A DNA stretch of 64,000 nucleotides, taken from an uncultured bacterium (GTDB lineage Bacteria > Bacillota > Clostridia > Lachnospirales > Lachnospiraceae). The position numbers and the translations under genes were made by a program. Numbering within the stretch: the stretch's first letter is position 1; each line of letters begins with the position of its first letter. Of the stretch, positions 27,660 through 35,241 are shown piece after piece. Under the pieces are notes generated by a model, which was not told where the DNA came from, searched no databases, and saw only the letters and a list, made by a program, of their open reading frames with translations. The DNA is taken from positions 124,001 to 188,000 of the forward strand of contig CAMXIF010000002.1 in assembly GCA_947243845.1 (NCBI GenBank), given 5' to 3'.

Positions 27660-29519
27660 TTATTCCACCATAAACAGTACAAACGATTGACTTTCACTGC
27701 ATTTTTTATACCTATCTTCAAGTACCTCCAGGCAGGTAAAACCTTGATCTACAACCAGAAAACCTTCTGTTGGCAAAACTCTATCCAGTTCTTTCAATGC
27801 TGCTGTTTTATCTTTATCCGTCTTATTGTCCTGTGCAATTCCGTGCTTTAGATACTCCGTATCCTGCAGGCTGACAATCTCCATTTCTCTTTCTCTCACG
27901 GCAAACTGTATCAAATCGATATGTGGAAATCCTCCTCCATACAGATAGGTGACCGGTATCTCATAATCCTCTATATATTGCGCGATCTTCAGATTATAGT
28001 AATTTGTGTCATTAAAAGATTTTGTATATTTTTCTCCCAGGTTAAGCGCCAACACCGTTTCCATCAGCACAAATACACCTAACAAATATAAGTACTTTTT
28101 AAATCGCCTTCCAGCATATATGCAAAACATCACGCCTGCCATGAGCAGCATTCCCAAGATAAAGCCTTTTGGAAACTCTGTCTTGATATCGTAGTTCCAA
28201 TCATCTGACAGATAACTGATTCCAGGTGCAAAATAGCCCTGCATGACAGTCAGTCCGCTTTGCACTGCACTTTTAAAGGTGATTGCAAACATCGTTGCCG
28301 CCAGTACTGCACTTCCTGTAAATACGTACAGTTTATGCTTCATCTCGCCAAAAGAGAGGAGGCCGATTCCTATATAAACCGGCAAAATATGTTCGTTGTA
28401 TCTTCCGTAAGCAAACCCGTCCAGTCTGCCGGGAGACATCATGGCAATCGCCGTGATCATAAATTGTCCTATCATAGAGAGCAGGCAGAAAAAATAAAAA
28501 TAATTCTTGTTATCATCATCTTCCGACATATTTTCCTTTTGTTTCTTTGGAAAATGACCTTGCAGCATTCTCCCTGTCTTTTTGAGGCAAATGTATACAG
28601 CCGGAACAAACATTCCGAAAGATGCCATAATCAGATAGTATAATTTTCCTGCACTGCTTCTCAAAAACTCCTTCATTCCTTGAACTGTCAGCAGCGCTTT
28701 CAACATTCCCATGCGCCCTGTATAGTCGTTCACAGAAAGTAAGCCTGTATCTGCTGCCACATATACGGTATCCATAACTTGTGCTTTTATCCACAAACCG
28801 CACATACCGCCTGCCGCCAATGTTACAATTACTGCTGTCAAGCTCTTACGGGCGGAAGGCAGCTTCCATCCATACATAATAAGTGTTACAATCGCGGCGA
28901 TACATATACCTGCTGTACGCATATGCACAAAATATATATATATAAGTGACAATGCCAGCTGCACTGCACTTATCATATTCGGTTTCTCAATAAACAAAAG
29001 CAGCCGATAGCAGAGGAACACATACAGAAACATAAGCAATGCTTCCGCTAATGTCATCTGCACATAGAACGACCACGGCGGATAGAAGACTGCCAATCCT
29101 ACCGCCAATATAATCTGCATTTTTCTTTCCTGCAGCCCTTCTACCGGATACAGTCTTTTATAAATCCCCCACAGTATTCCAACGGCGCTGCATTGTAATA
29201 GCATATTGACTGTAATTGCTGCGCGGTATGCCATGATGCTGTCCTTAAAGAGCCACAAAATAGGCGTAAGAATGATTCCGTATCCAAAGGAATAGTATGA
29301 ACCAAGCGCTGTCACAGAGGACCAGTCATATCCCAATGCCTGCGCTGCACTCGCCCAGTAACCAAATTCATCCGGATAGATGGAAAAACCGCATACTTTA
29401 TAAATATGAAATTGAAAAATGCAAAAAATAAGCAGCACAAAGAGCAATAAGTACCGGAAGAAGAATCTTTTTCTTCCTCCGGTTATTGCCTGCATATCTT
29501 TAGTACTTAACGATTGCAT
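27660..29519 (-). CDS. Large multi-pass membrane glycosyltransferase-like protein
   Basis: About 619 residues with eleven to twelve hydrophobic segments. The first outer loop has YPDEFGYWASAAQALGYDWS, a DE pair in the GT-C catalytic position, followed by GSYYSFGYGIILTPILWLF. It shares this layout with the protein at 16948-18819. The C-terminal 130 residues are soluble. Starts: ATG 29519 has AGGG five bases before it and overlaps the stop of the exported protein by 20 bases; ATG 29495 is non-overlapping but has a poor site. It is the second gene downstream of the invertible segment and may glycosylate the exported protein or a glycan. Confidence 0.75.
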   Translation of the reverse strand: MQSLSTKDMQAITGGRKRFFFRYLLLFVLLIFCIFQFHIYKVCGFSIYPDEFGYWASAAQALGYDWSSVTALGSYYSFGYGIILTPILWLFKDSIMAYRAAITVNMLLQCSAVGILWGIYKRLYPVEGLQERKMQIILAVGLAVFYPPWSFYVQMTLAEALLMFLYVFLCYRLLLFIEKPNMISAVQLALSLIYIYFVHMRTAGICIAAIVTLIMYGWKLPSARKSLTAVIVTLAAGGMCGLWIKAQVMDTVYVAADTGLLSVNDYTGRMGMLKALLTVQGMKEFLRSSAGKLYYLIMASFGMFVPAVYICLKKTGRMLQGHFPKKQKENMSEDDDNKNYFYFFCLLSMIGQFMITAIAMMSPGRLDGFAYGRYNEHILPVYIGIGLLSFGEMKHKLYVFTGSAVLAATMFAITFKSAVQSGLTVMQGYFAPGISYLSDDWNYDIKTEFPKGFILGMLLMAGVMFCIYAGRRFKKYLYLLGVFVLMETVLALNLGEKYTKSFNDTNYYNLKIAQYIEDYEIPVTYLYGGGFPHIDLIQFAVREREMEIVSLQDTEYLKHGIAQDNKTDKDKTAALKELDRVLPTEGFLVVDQGFTCLEVLEDRYKKCSESQSFVLFMVE

Positions 29520-30186
29520 ATGCACCCTGACCACCTGTTGTATCAAAAGTGATCGTATTAGGATCGGTGTCTGTATCCTGAAGGACACTTACTGCTCCAC
29601 CCGGACGTACGCAGATGACTGCATATGTTTTACCGCCCTGTGCGAAGGATTTCGGAATACCGACTTTCACAGAAATCTTTTCACCTTCCTGTGAAAGCAG
29701 ACTGAACTGACCGCCAGCCTTCTTTCCAATCTCGATGTTGATGCAAGGACCTACCGTAGCGCCTACGGCTGCTGCTGCATTGTCAATCACTGCCTTTGCA
29801 AGACTGCTCTTATTCACATCCATATTGGAAAATCTTGCATAGGGAACTTCTCCTGCTGTGAGACCATAGCTTCCTGCAATCCCTGCAAGGCCACTCGTAA
29901 TCGCTGTTCCGTTTACACTGGTTGCGATGTAAACACCCTGCACTGTCGATTTGACGCCTGCAACTGTATTTGTTACAGGAATCTCTGCAAAGCTGCTCAC
30001 AGAAGACTCACCGCCATCACTAATGCTCTCATTAATGGACTCATTAATGATCTCAATGACTTTGTCTTCTGATTTAGAAGAGGAGCCGCCTGAGCCACCA
30101 CTTGCAAGTACGCTCATGGACGGTGCTGCAACCAGAGCAACTGTCAAAGCGCTTGCAATCATTTTTTGAATGAATTTTGTTTTCAT
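29500..30186 (-). CDS. Exported protein of unknown function, first gene downstream of the invertible promoter segment
   Basis: 228 residues with a clear signal peptide (MKTKFIQKMIASALTVALVA, cleavage likely after SVLA). A Gly/Ser-rich linker and an acidic helix (DKVIEIINESINESISDGG) follow, then a roughly 150-residue domain rich in Ala, Gly, Val and Thr with GGAVSVLQDTDTDPNTITFD near the end. No LPXTG motif, lipobox or known domain is recognised. The ribosome binding site AAGGAGG is excellent, but only 26 bases separate the ATG from the left inverted repeat. Its promoter must therefore lie within or beyond the invertible segment. In the orientation given the consensus-like promoter points away, so expression is predicted to be low. 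Confidence 0.85.
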   Translation of the reverse strand: MKTKFIQKMIASALTVALVAAPSMSVLASGGSGGSSSKSEDKVIEIINESINESISDGGESSVSSFAEIPVTNTVAGVKSTVQGVYIATSVNGTAITSGLAGIAGSYGLTAGEVPYARFSNMDVNKSSLAKAVIDNAAAAVGATVGPCINIEIGKKAGGQFSLLSQEGEKISVKVGIPKSFAQGGKTYAVICVRPGGAVSVLQDTDTDPNTITFDTTGGQGAYAIVKY

Positions 30187-30212
30187 TCTTCTACCTCCTT
30201 ATAATTTTCTAG

Positions 30213-30243
30213 AAATTTCATAAAATAAAATATATTACGAAAT
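30213..30243 (+). repeat. Left 31-bp inverted repeat of the invertible segment
   Basis: Begins AAATTTCATAAAATAAAATA and ends ATTACGAAAT. Its exact reverse complement occurs at 31489-31519 with no mismatch, and identity ends sharply on both sides. It lies 26 bases upstream of the exported-protein start. Confidence 0.92.
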
Positions 30244-30301
30244 AGGACTTCCCGCGCCTGTTAATGCATATCAGCCATACCCCTACCAAATTTTTGACGG
30301 T

Positions 30302-31408
30302 CTAAAGATTCCCATTTAGCCGTTCCATCAAAATACGTTTTTGTCTGATAGATGTGTGTACATACAACTGCAATGTGATCCGTATATCGGAATGTCCCAT
30401 AATCTCGCACAAACTTTTTGCATCGAATCCCAACTCTACACATCTGCTTGCGAAACAATGTCTCAAAGCATGAAAACGAAAACTTTTAAATCCATTTTCT
30501 TTCAAAAAACGTTTAAAGCGGTATTGCAGTGTACGCGGTTCACAATAAGCAACTCTTTTTCCGGGAACAACATATTCTTCCGGCGCACTCTTGTTGCATT
30601 TCAGAAAATGGACCAGATTGCTGGGTAATGGAATATCTCTTACGGCATTTCTTGTTTTGGGCTCCATAATATAGATTTTTGTCTCAGAACTTCGATTAGA
30701 ATATGTTCGTATCCGCTGCATTGTCTTATTGACATGAATCATGCCGCTATCTAAGTCCACATCTTTCCAACGCAGAGCGCACAATTCTCCGATTCTGATT
30801 CCGGAATTAATGGCAATCAATATACCTGCCTGTTCCGGCACTTTTTTTATATATAGTATTTTTTCTACTTCTTTTATAGTTTCTATGGAGGGGAGTTCTT
30901 TGATCTCAGATTTGTTTTCGTATTTTCCTGTAAGCGATAGATTCGGTATCACATAATGAACGTTCTCATGTTGATTCTCATAGTATTTGAGCGCCTGCTG
31001 AAACAGTCCAAGTATATTCTTAATGTATTTAAAAGATAGGCCGTCATCTTTTTTGGTCAAGATGAATTTTTGTACCCTGTCAACGCTCAACATTTCCGGA
31101 TATATGTGCGCCCAATATGGCAGCAGATGGTTTTCAACAATCTTTCGATAATTGGCATAAGTTGACGGTTTCCAGTCTCTTCTTTTCTGTTCCAGCCAGA
31201 AAGATAGGATGATTCCTATGGTGTCTCCTTTTACTCTGATATCACCATATCTTTCTATATATTTCTGCATCTTTCCCTTTACTTCGCTATAGTTTTTGCC
31301 ATATACAGAATGATATTTACGTTTTTTATCCTCATCATACCCCAGGATAACCCTTCCTTCCCATCTCCCGTCTTTGCGTTTATAAATGTTTCTTCCTCTT
31401 CTTGGCAC
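30302..31408 (-). CDS. Tyrosine recombinase (phage-integrase family DNA invertase)
   Basis: 368 residues. An N-terminal arm-type region (residues 1-55, RRGRNIYKRKDGRWEGRVI) is followed by a SAM-like core-binding domain (about 60-165) and the catalytic domain with R205 in GIRIGELCAL, K251, H313-x-x-R316 in FHALRHCFAS, H339 in MGHSDIRIT and the nucleophile Y349. All canonical catalytic residues are present, so it should be active. The start is GTG at 31408 with AGGAGGG seven bases ahead. Enclosed by perfect inverted repeats with no excisionase or phage genes nearby, it is most likely the invertase of that segment rather than a prophage integrase. Its own promoter is weak or unclear. Confidence 0.92.
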   Translation of the reverse strand: MPRRGRNIYKRKDGRWEGRVILGYDEDKKRKYHSVYGKNYSEVKGKMQKYIERYGDIRVKGDTIGIILSFWLEQKRRDWKPSTYANYRKIVENHLLPYWAHIYPEMLSVDRVQKFILTKKDDGLSFKYIKNILGLFQQALKYYENQHENVHYVIPNLSLTGKYENKSEIKELPSIETIKEVEKILYIKKVPEQAGILIAINSGIRIGELCALRWKDVDLDSGMIHVNKTMQRIRTYSNRSSETKIYIMEPKTRNAVRDIPLPSNLVHFLKCNKSAPEEYVVPGKRVAYCEPRTLQYRFKRFLKENGFKSFRFHALRHCFASRCVELGFDAKSLCEIMGHSDIRITLQLYVHTSIRQKRILMERLNGNL

Positions 31409-31448
31409 TGTAATTCCCTCCTATCAACTGTAAATTTTGAAAAAAATA

Positions 31449-31476
31449 TTGACATAACCTGAATTTGCGTTACAAT
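31449..31476 (+). promoter_or_regulatory. Outward-facing promoter at the right end of the invertible segment
   Basis: TTGACA (31449-31454), 16-base spacer, TACAAT (31471-31476), followed by an A/G-rich start region and then the right inverted repeat. The -35 is perfect and the -10 has one mismatch. It reads rightward, away from the exported-protein operon. After inversion the start site would be about 70-75 bases upstream of that gene's ATG with the repeat in the leader. Confidence 0.7.
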
Positions 31477-31488
31477 TAAAAAAGGTAA

Positions 31489-31519
31489 ATTTCGTAATAT
31501 ATTTTATTTTATGAAATTT
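31489..31519 (-). repeat. Right 31-bp inverted repeat of the invertible segment
   Basis: Exact reverse complement of 30213-30243; on the plus strand it starts ATTTCGTAATATATTTTATT and ends ATGAAATTT. The outward promoter lies 12 bases inside it. Confidence 0.92.
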
Positions 31520-31596
31520 ATAATTCGTTTTAAAGAACAGTGGGTTTATTCTGAATGCATATCAGATAAAAATAGTTAGATTATAAGAGTCTGAAA

Positions 31597-31627
31597 AAGG
31601 ATCTTGGGAAAATTTCTCAAGATCCTT
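31597..31627 (-). terminator. Intrinsic terminator downstream of the GT52-like gene
   Basis: AAGGATCTTG (31597-31606) pairs perfectly with CAAGATCCTT (31618-31627), with an extra GAAA/TTTC pairing inside. On the minus strand the stem is followed by TTTTT (including the two stem T), fitting termination of the gene ending at 31682. It would also hinder rightward transcripts leaving the invertible segment. Confidence 0.75.
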
Positions 31628-31681
31628 ACCTAATTTATCAGAAATGTTTTACTTTGAATGAAGCACTATTTAGACGTCATG

Positions 31682-32758
31682 TCAATCAATCATTTCGTTC
31701 TGTCTGTGCAACTCTGGCGCCTCATATTGGTCCATGAAATCCTCTCCCAAAAACACTATCTCCTCAGCAAACTTAATACCGTTTGGAACCGTAAATACAG
31801 AGACCACCCGTTTGAAGCAAAGTCCGGGAATATAGTTCAGAATTTCCATGGGGAATTTACCTTGCAACACAATATGCTGTGGAAATTCCTTCTCATAATC
31901 AAGCACATCCCTGGGGTGAGGCTTGATCAGAATCTGTGCACGCCTGCCGTCAACAACACCATATTCTTCTATGATATCTGTAAAAATCTGCCGGCGCACC
32001 CCCAAATCACACAGCGGCTCCGACAATACCAACACTTTCTGTTCTGCACCCTGTGCAAGCTGCTTCATCAGTCCGTCCAGATCCTCAATAAACAGATGCA
32101 CCAGAATATCTTTATCCTCCGGCGTCAGTCTGTCCACCAGCTTCGCCCGCGGCACTTCTATATACTTCTTACAAGGATACGTAAGTACACTGATATCATT
32201 CACTTCCATATCCAGACAATATTTCCCGTAACCGTTCTGGATAAAAATCAGATTCCGCGCTGCCATCCAGGCTTTCAGCCCAAAATGCCCCCGGTTGTCA
32301 TAGCGCGCCGTATCATAATATTGGATACAGTTGAGTCCATCTTCCACTGCATGATAAGGGATTTTTTTATAACTTAAATAGTACCCGATCGGATCCGAAT
32401 CACAAAATACATAGATGTCCTGATACTGTCTAAAATCCACCGGCACATAGGGTTCCTGCAGTTTGCCCAGAAGTTTTGTATACTTGATCCTGTCCAGCAT
32501 GTTTAAGACCAGATTTCCCCGGTCTGTATGATACTTCATAAGTTCCGGAAAAAAACTATCCTCTTTCTCATCAAACATCAACACATTCTCAAAAAGGGGA
32601 CATCTTTCGGCACGCTCTTTCAGATTTCCAAAAGGGTTGGACATGGTACTCATCACAAGTGTGGCATATCCCTGCTTTTCCTTCGGCAGCGCCAGTTCCT
32701 TCAGACAGGCTACATATACATGATAAAAGGTGTGACATACATAGATTCGATCTTTCAT
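31682..32758 (-). CDS. GT52/polysialyltransferase-like glycosyltransferase, candidate pseudaminyltransferase
   Basis: 358 residues. RIYVCHTFYHVYVACLKEL at the N terminus, FCDSDPIGYYLSYKKIPYH in the middle and AQILIKPHPRDVLDYEKEF near residue 295 form the pattern of family 52 and polysialyltransferase-like GT-B enzymes that use CMP-activated sugars. No signal or membrane segment is seen. It lies next to the pseudaminic acid genes, whose product is CMP-pseudaminic acid, so transfer of a nonulosonic acid is the best guess. It has a separate promoter (32825-32853) and terminator, so it is a single-gene unit. Donor specificity is inference. Confidence 0.72.
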   Translation of the reverse strand: MKDRIYVCHTFYHVYVACLKELALPKEKQGYATLVMSTMSNPFGNLKERAERCPLFENVLMFDEKEDSFFPELMKYHTDRGNLVLNMLDRIKYTKLLGKLQEPYVPVDFRQYQDIYVFCDSDPIGYYLSYKKIPYHAVEDGLNCIQYYDTARYDNRGHFGLKAWMAARNLIFIQNGYGKYCLDMEVNDISVLTYPCKKYIEVPRAKLVDRLTPEDKDILVHLFIEDLDGLMKQLAQGAEQKVLVLSEPLCDLGVRRQIFTDIIEEYGVVDGRRAQILIKPHPRDVLDYEKEFPQHIVLQGKFPMEILNYIPGLCFKRVVSVFTVPNGIKFAEEIVFLGEDFMDQYEAPELHRQNEMID

Positions 32759-32824
32759 AATAAGTAATCCTCATTTCTTAGCATAACAATTTGCATCCTA
32801 ACCCTACACCGCCGCGTTACATGC

Positions 32825-32853
32825 TATATTTATCTGGGTTCTATAGATGTCAA
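32825..32853 (-). promoter_or_regulatory. Sigma-A promoter of the GT52-like gene
   Basis: Minus-strand TTGACA (32848-32853), 17-base spacer, AATATA (32825-32830), about 60 bases before the ATG at 32758. The -35 is perfect. Confidence 0.6.
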
Positions 32854-32991
32854 TAATAATTTATTATAATATACCTTGTCAGAATTGTAAAACTTTGCTC
32901 TACTTACCTTGCCACCCTTTTCAAAATAGGGTAAGATGAGAGCAGTGATTTACACTTGCAATAACTTATTTTATGAGAAAGGGATTCCCCT

Positions 32992-34200
32992 ATGACCGCA
33001 CAGATACAGACACCTTATTTTGTGATAGATGAACCCATCTTACAGCGCTACTACGACATGCTCACGGATTCTCTATCCCAGAACTGGCCCAATTACTTAG
33101 TCGGCTACTCATTCAAGACCAACTCCCTGCCCTGGCTTGTCTCTTTTGTAAAAAGAAACGGCGCCTATGCGGAGGTAGTATCGGAAGACGAATATCTGCT
33201 GGCCCGGCATCTTGGATTTACAGATCGTGAAATCATATACAACGGTCCCTATAAGAGCCAAAAATCTTTCTGTAATGTGCTGCTTGCCGGCGGCTATGTC
33301 AATCTGGATTCAATGCAGGAACTAGGGTGGTTGACTGATTTAGTCAATTCTTTTCCTGATAACACATTTAAAGTCGGTATTCGTGCCAATTTTGATCTGG
33401 AAAAAATGTGTCCCGGTGAAACCACCATGGGTGAGACCAGCGGACGATTCGGCTTCTGTTATGAGACTGGACGTTTTGCCGAAGCGGTACAGATCATCCG
33501 ATCCATGCCTACCGTACAGATTGCCGGTCTGCACCTTCATTCCAGCAGCAAAACGCGCAGCGTGGGTATTTTTTGTGCAATCGCACAGATGGCATGTCGT
33601 CTGCAAGCAGAATTCGACTTTTCTCTGGAATATATAGACCTGGGTGGCGGTTACTGTGGTGGCATGGAGGGTAGGCCGGAATATCCTGATTACTTTCCGG
33701 TGGTAGCGGAAAAACTGCGCCAATGCTTTTCTCCTGAACAGACTCGGCTGATCGTAGAACCCGGCATTTCCCTAATCTCAAAGTGCACCACCTTCGTGAC
33801 CAGCGTGTTTGATACCAGAGATATCAAGGGCATCCGCTACCTGATGACAGACGGCAGCCGGTTTAACATCGATCCCACCATGATCAAAAGTTCCCACTTA
33901 TTTCATATAGAGTACAATGAGAGCTATATGCAGGACAGACCGCTCATGGAAAGCCAGGTTGTCAGCGGCTTTACCTGTATGGAGGTTGATCGGCTTTTTA
34001 CACATAAGAAGCAACCGGAACTGGTGCCCGGTGACCGCATTATTTATGAAAATGTAGGTGGTTATACCATGAGTTTAAACCCACTTTTTATTCAGTATTT
34101 TCCTGCCGTGTACGTGCAAAATGGAAGTGAGATGACGCTGGTGCGCCGGAAGTGGACACCGGAGGATTATGTGCAGGGAAGCATCCTGCCTAATGCATAA
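32992..34200 (+). CDS. PLP-dependent decarboxylase of the DapDC/ornithine decarboxylase fold III family
   Basis: 402 residues. The PLP lysine is K42 in LVGYSFKTNSLPWLV; H181-x-H183 in AGLHLHSSSKTRS, the GGG loop at 218-220 (YIDLGGGYCGGM) and EPG at 256-258 bind phosphate. C329 in SGFTCMEVDRL and Y359 in NVGGYTMSLNP correspond to the dimer-partner catalytic residues of diaminopimelate decarboxylase. It is clearly a family member, but the active-site surroundings are unlike housekeeping LysA. Followed after 56 bases by an ATP-grasp gene on the same strand, it probably makes a small amine or a modified amino acid that the ligase couples. GAAAGGGA precedes the ATG. Substrate unknown. Confidence 0.85.
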   Translation: MTAQIQTPYFVIDEPILQRYYDMLTDSLSQNWPNYLVGYSFKTNSLPWLVSFVKRNGAYAEVVSEDEYLLARHLGFTDREIIYNGPYKSQKSFCNVLLAGGYVNLDSMQELGWLTDLVNSFPDNTFKVGIRANFDLEKMCPGETTMGETSGRFGFCYETGRFAEAVQIIRSMPTVQIAGLHLHSSSKTRSVGIFCAIAQMACRLQAEFDFSLEYIDLGGGYCGGMEGRPEYPDYFPVVAEKLRQCFSPEQTRLIVEPGISLISKCTTFVTSVFDTRDIKGIRYLMTDGSRFNIDPTMIKSSHLFHIEYNESYMQDRPLMESQVVSGFTCMEVDRLFTHKKQPELVPGDRIIYENVGGYTMSLNPLFIQYFPAVYVQNGSEMTLVRRKWTPEDYVQGSILPNA

Positions 34201-34256
34201 ATCTTATCAAGGGAACAGCATAACAGAATCGTTATCTGGAAGGAAACCAAGCCATT

Positions 34257-35225
34257 ATGAACATCCTAATCTTAAGCTGCGGCACCAGGACTCTGCTGGT
34301 GCGATACTTTAAAGAACCGGACAGTGGATTCGACCGGGTTATCGGTACAGACTGCAGTCCTTATGCACCTGCCTTATATGAGACGGACGCCTATTATCTG
34401 GTGCCCCGCATGACGGAACCGGACTATCTGGATACGATACTGGATATCTGCCGTAAGGAATCCGTCAACGCTGTCCTGCCCCTGCAGGAGGATGAACTGG
34501 CGTTGATTGCTTCCAAGCGCAGTCTTTTCACCAGCATCGGAGTGACGCCCGTGATATCGGCTCTTTCCGCCGTAGATTTATGCCGCGATAAATATGCTTT
34601 TTACCAGCATCTGATCCTTCATCAGCTGCCTGTTCTCACAAGCTGCGACAGCTTCCCCTCTTTTCTGCAAGAAAAAGAAGCCGGCCGCATGAATCTCCCG
34701 GTATTTCTCAAGCCCACAAGAGGCTGTGGCAGTATCGGCATTCAGAAGGTGGAACAGATGGAACTCTTAGAAGTCCTCTGCAAATACGCAGACGAAGATT
34801 ATATGATCCAAACACTGGCACAAGGAGAAGAATTTGGCGCAGACATCTATGTGGACATGCTCTCACACCGCCCTGTTTCCCTGTTTGTCAAAAAGAAACT
34901 GCGGATGCGCGCCGGAGAGACCGAAAAATCTGTCTCCTATCAGGATGAATCCCTGTTTCAGTTAATTCTCAATACTGTGGCAACTCTGGATCTGTCCGGC
35001 CCCATCGACATGGATATCTTTCAGGTAGAAGGAACCTACTATATTTCTGAAATCAATCCTCGTTTTGGCGGCGGTTATCCGCATGCCCATAATTGCGGAA
35101 TCTGTTTTCCGAAACTTATCGCAAACAACCTTGTCGGAAAAGAAAATACAGATACCATCGGCTCTTATGAGGACGGTATCTGCATGTTAAAGTATACGGA
35201 TTTATTTATTATGAAAAATAAATAG
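34257..35225 (+). CDS. ATP-grasp family ligase (carbamoyl-phosphate-synthase-like)
   Basis: 322 residues. MNILILSCGTRTLLVRYFKE is the N-terminal Rossmann-like part. FLKPTRGCGSIGIQKV is the ATP-binding loop with the conserved lysine, and YYISEINPRFGGGYPHAHNC carries the metal-binding E-x-N and the ATP-grasp end motif. It resembles PylC- and CarB-like stand-alone ligases of polysaccharide clusters that form an amide bond with an acyl-phosphate intermediate. Its partner is the decarboxylase just upstream, on the only plus-strand pair among minus-strand genes here. AGGAAACC lies about ten bases before the ATG. Substrate not predictable; amino-acid or amine decoration of the pseudaminic-acid glycan is an inference. 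Confidence 0.87.
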   Translation: MNILILSCGTRTLLVRYFKEPDSGFDRVIGTDCSPYAPALYETDAYYLVPRMTEPDYLDTILDICRKESVNAVLPLQEDELALIASKRSLFTSIGVTPVISALSAVDLCRDKYAFYQHLILHQLPVLTSCDSFPSFLQEKEAGRMNLPVFLKPTRGCGSIGIQKVEQMELLEVLCKYADEDYMIQTLAQGEEFGADIYVDMLSHRPVSLFVKKKLRMRAGETEKSVSYQDESLFQLILNTVATLDLSGPIDMDIFQVEGTYYISEINPRFGGGYPHAHNCGICFPKLIANNLVGKENTDTIGSYEDGICMLKYTDLFIMKNK

Positions 35226-35241
35226 GATATAGGCAGACTCT

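Larger units (their letters stand above)
30213..31519. other. Putative invertible promoter segment (inverton) carrying its own tyrosine recombinase
   Basis: Perfect 31-bp inverted repeats (30213-30243 and 31489-31519) enclose 1245 bases holding one tyrosine recombinase gene and, at the right end, a promoter reading outward to the right. Recombination between the repeats would flip the block. The promoter would then sit immediately upstream of the ribosome binding site of the exported-protein gene and read into its operon (30186 down to 26535). In the given orientation the promoter instead reads toward 31520 onward, where there is only a hairpin and an antisense gene. This is the layout of phase-variable promoter switches described in gut bacteria. 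The OFF call is inferred from sequence. Confidence 0.85.

Noticed and set aside
29500-30186. Exported protein as a sortase-anchored adhesin
   Set aside because: No LPXTG motif, C-terminal membrane segment or positively charged tail is present.
30302-31408. Recombinase as a prophage or conjugative-element integrase
   Set aside because: No phage, relaxase or excisionase genes are nearby, and perfect inverted (not direct) repeats enclose only the recombinase gene.
30263-31565. 12-bp direct repeat (AATGCATATCAG at 30263-30274 and 31554-31565) near the invertible segment
   Set aside because: One copy is inside and the other outside the inverted repeats at unequal distances, so it does not fit an attachment or recombination site. 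Probably chance in AT-rich DNA.
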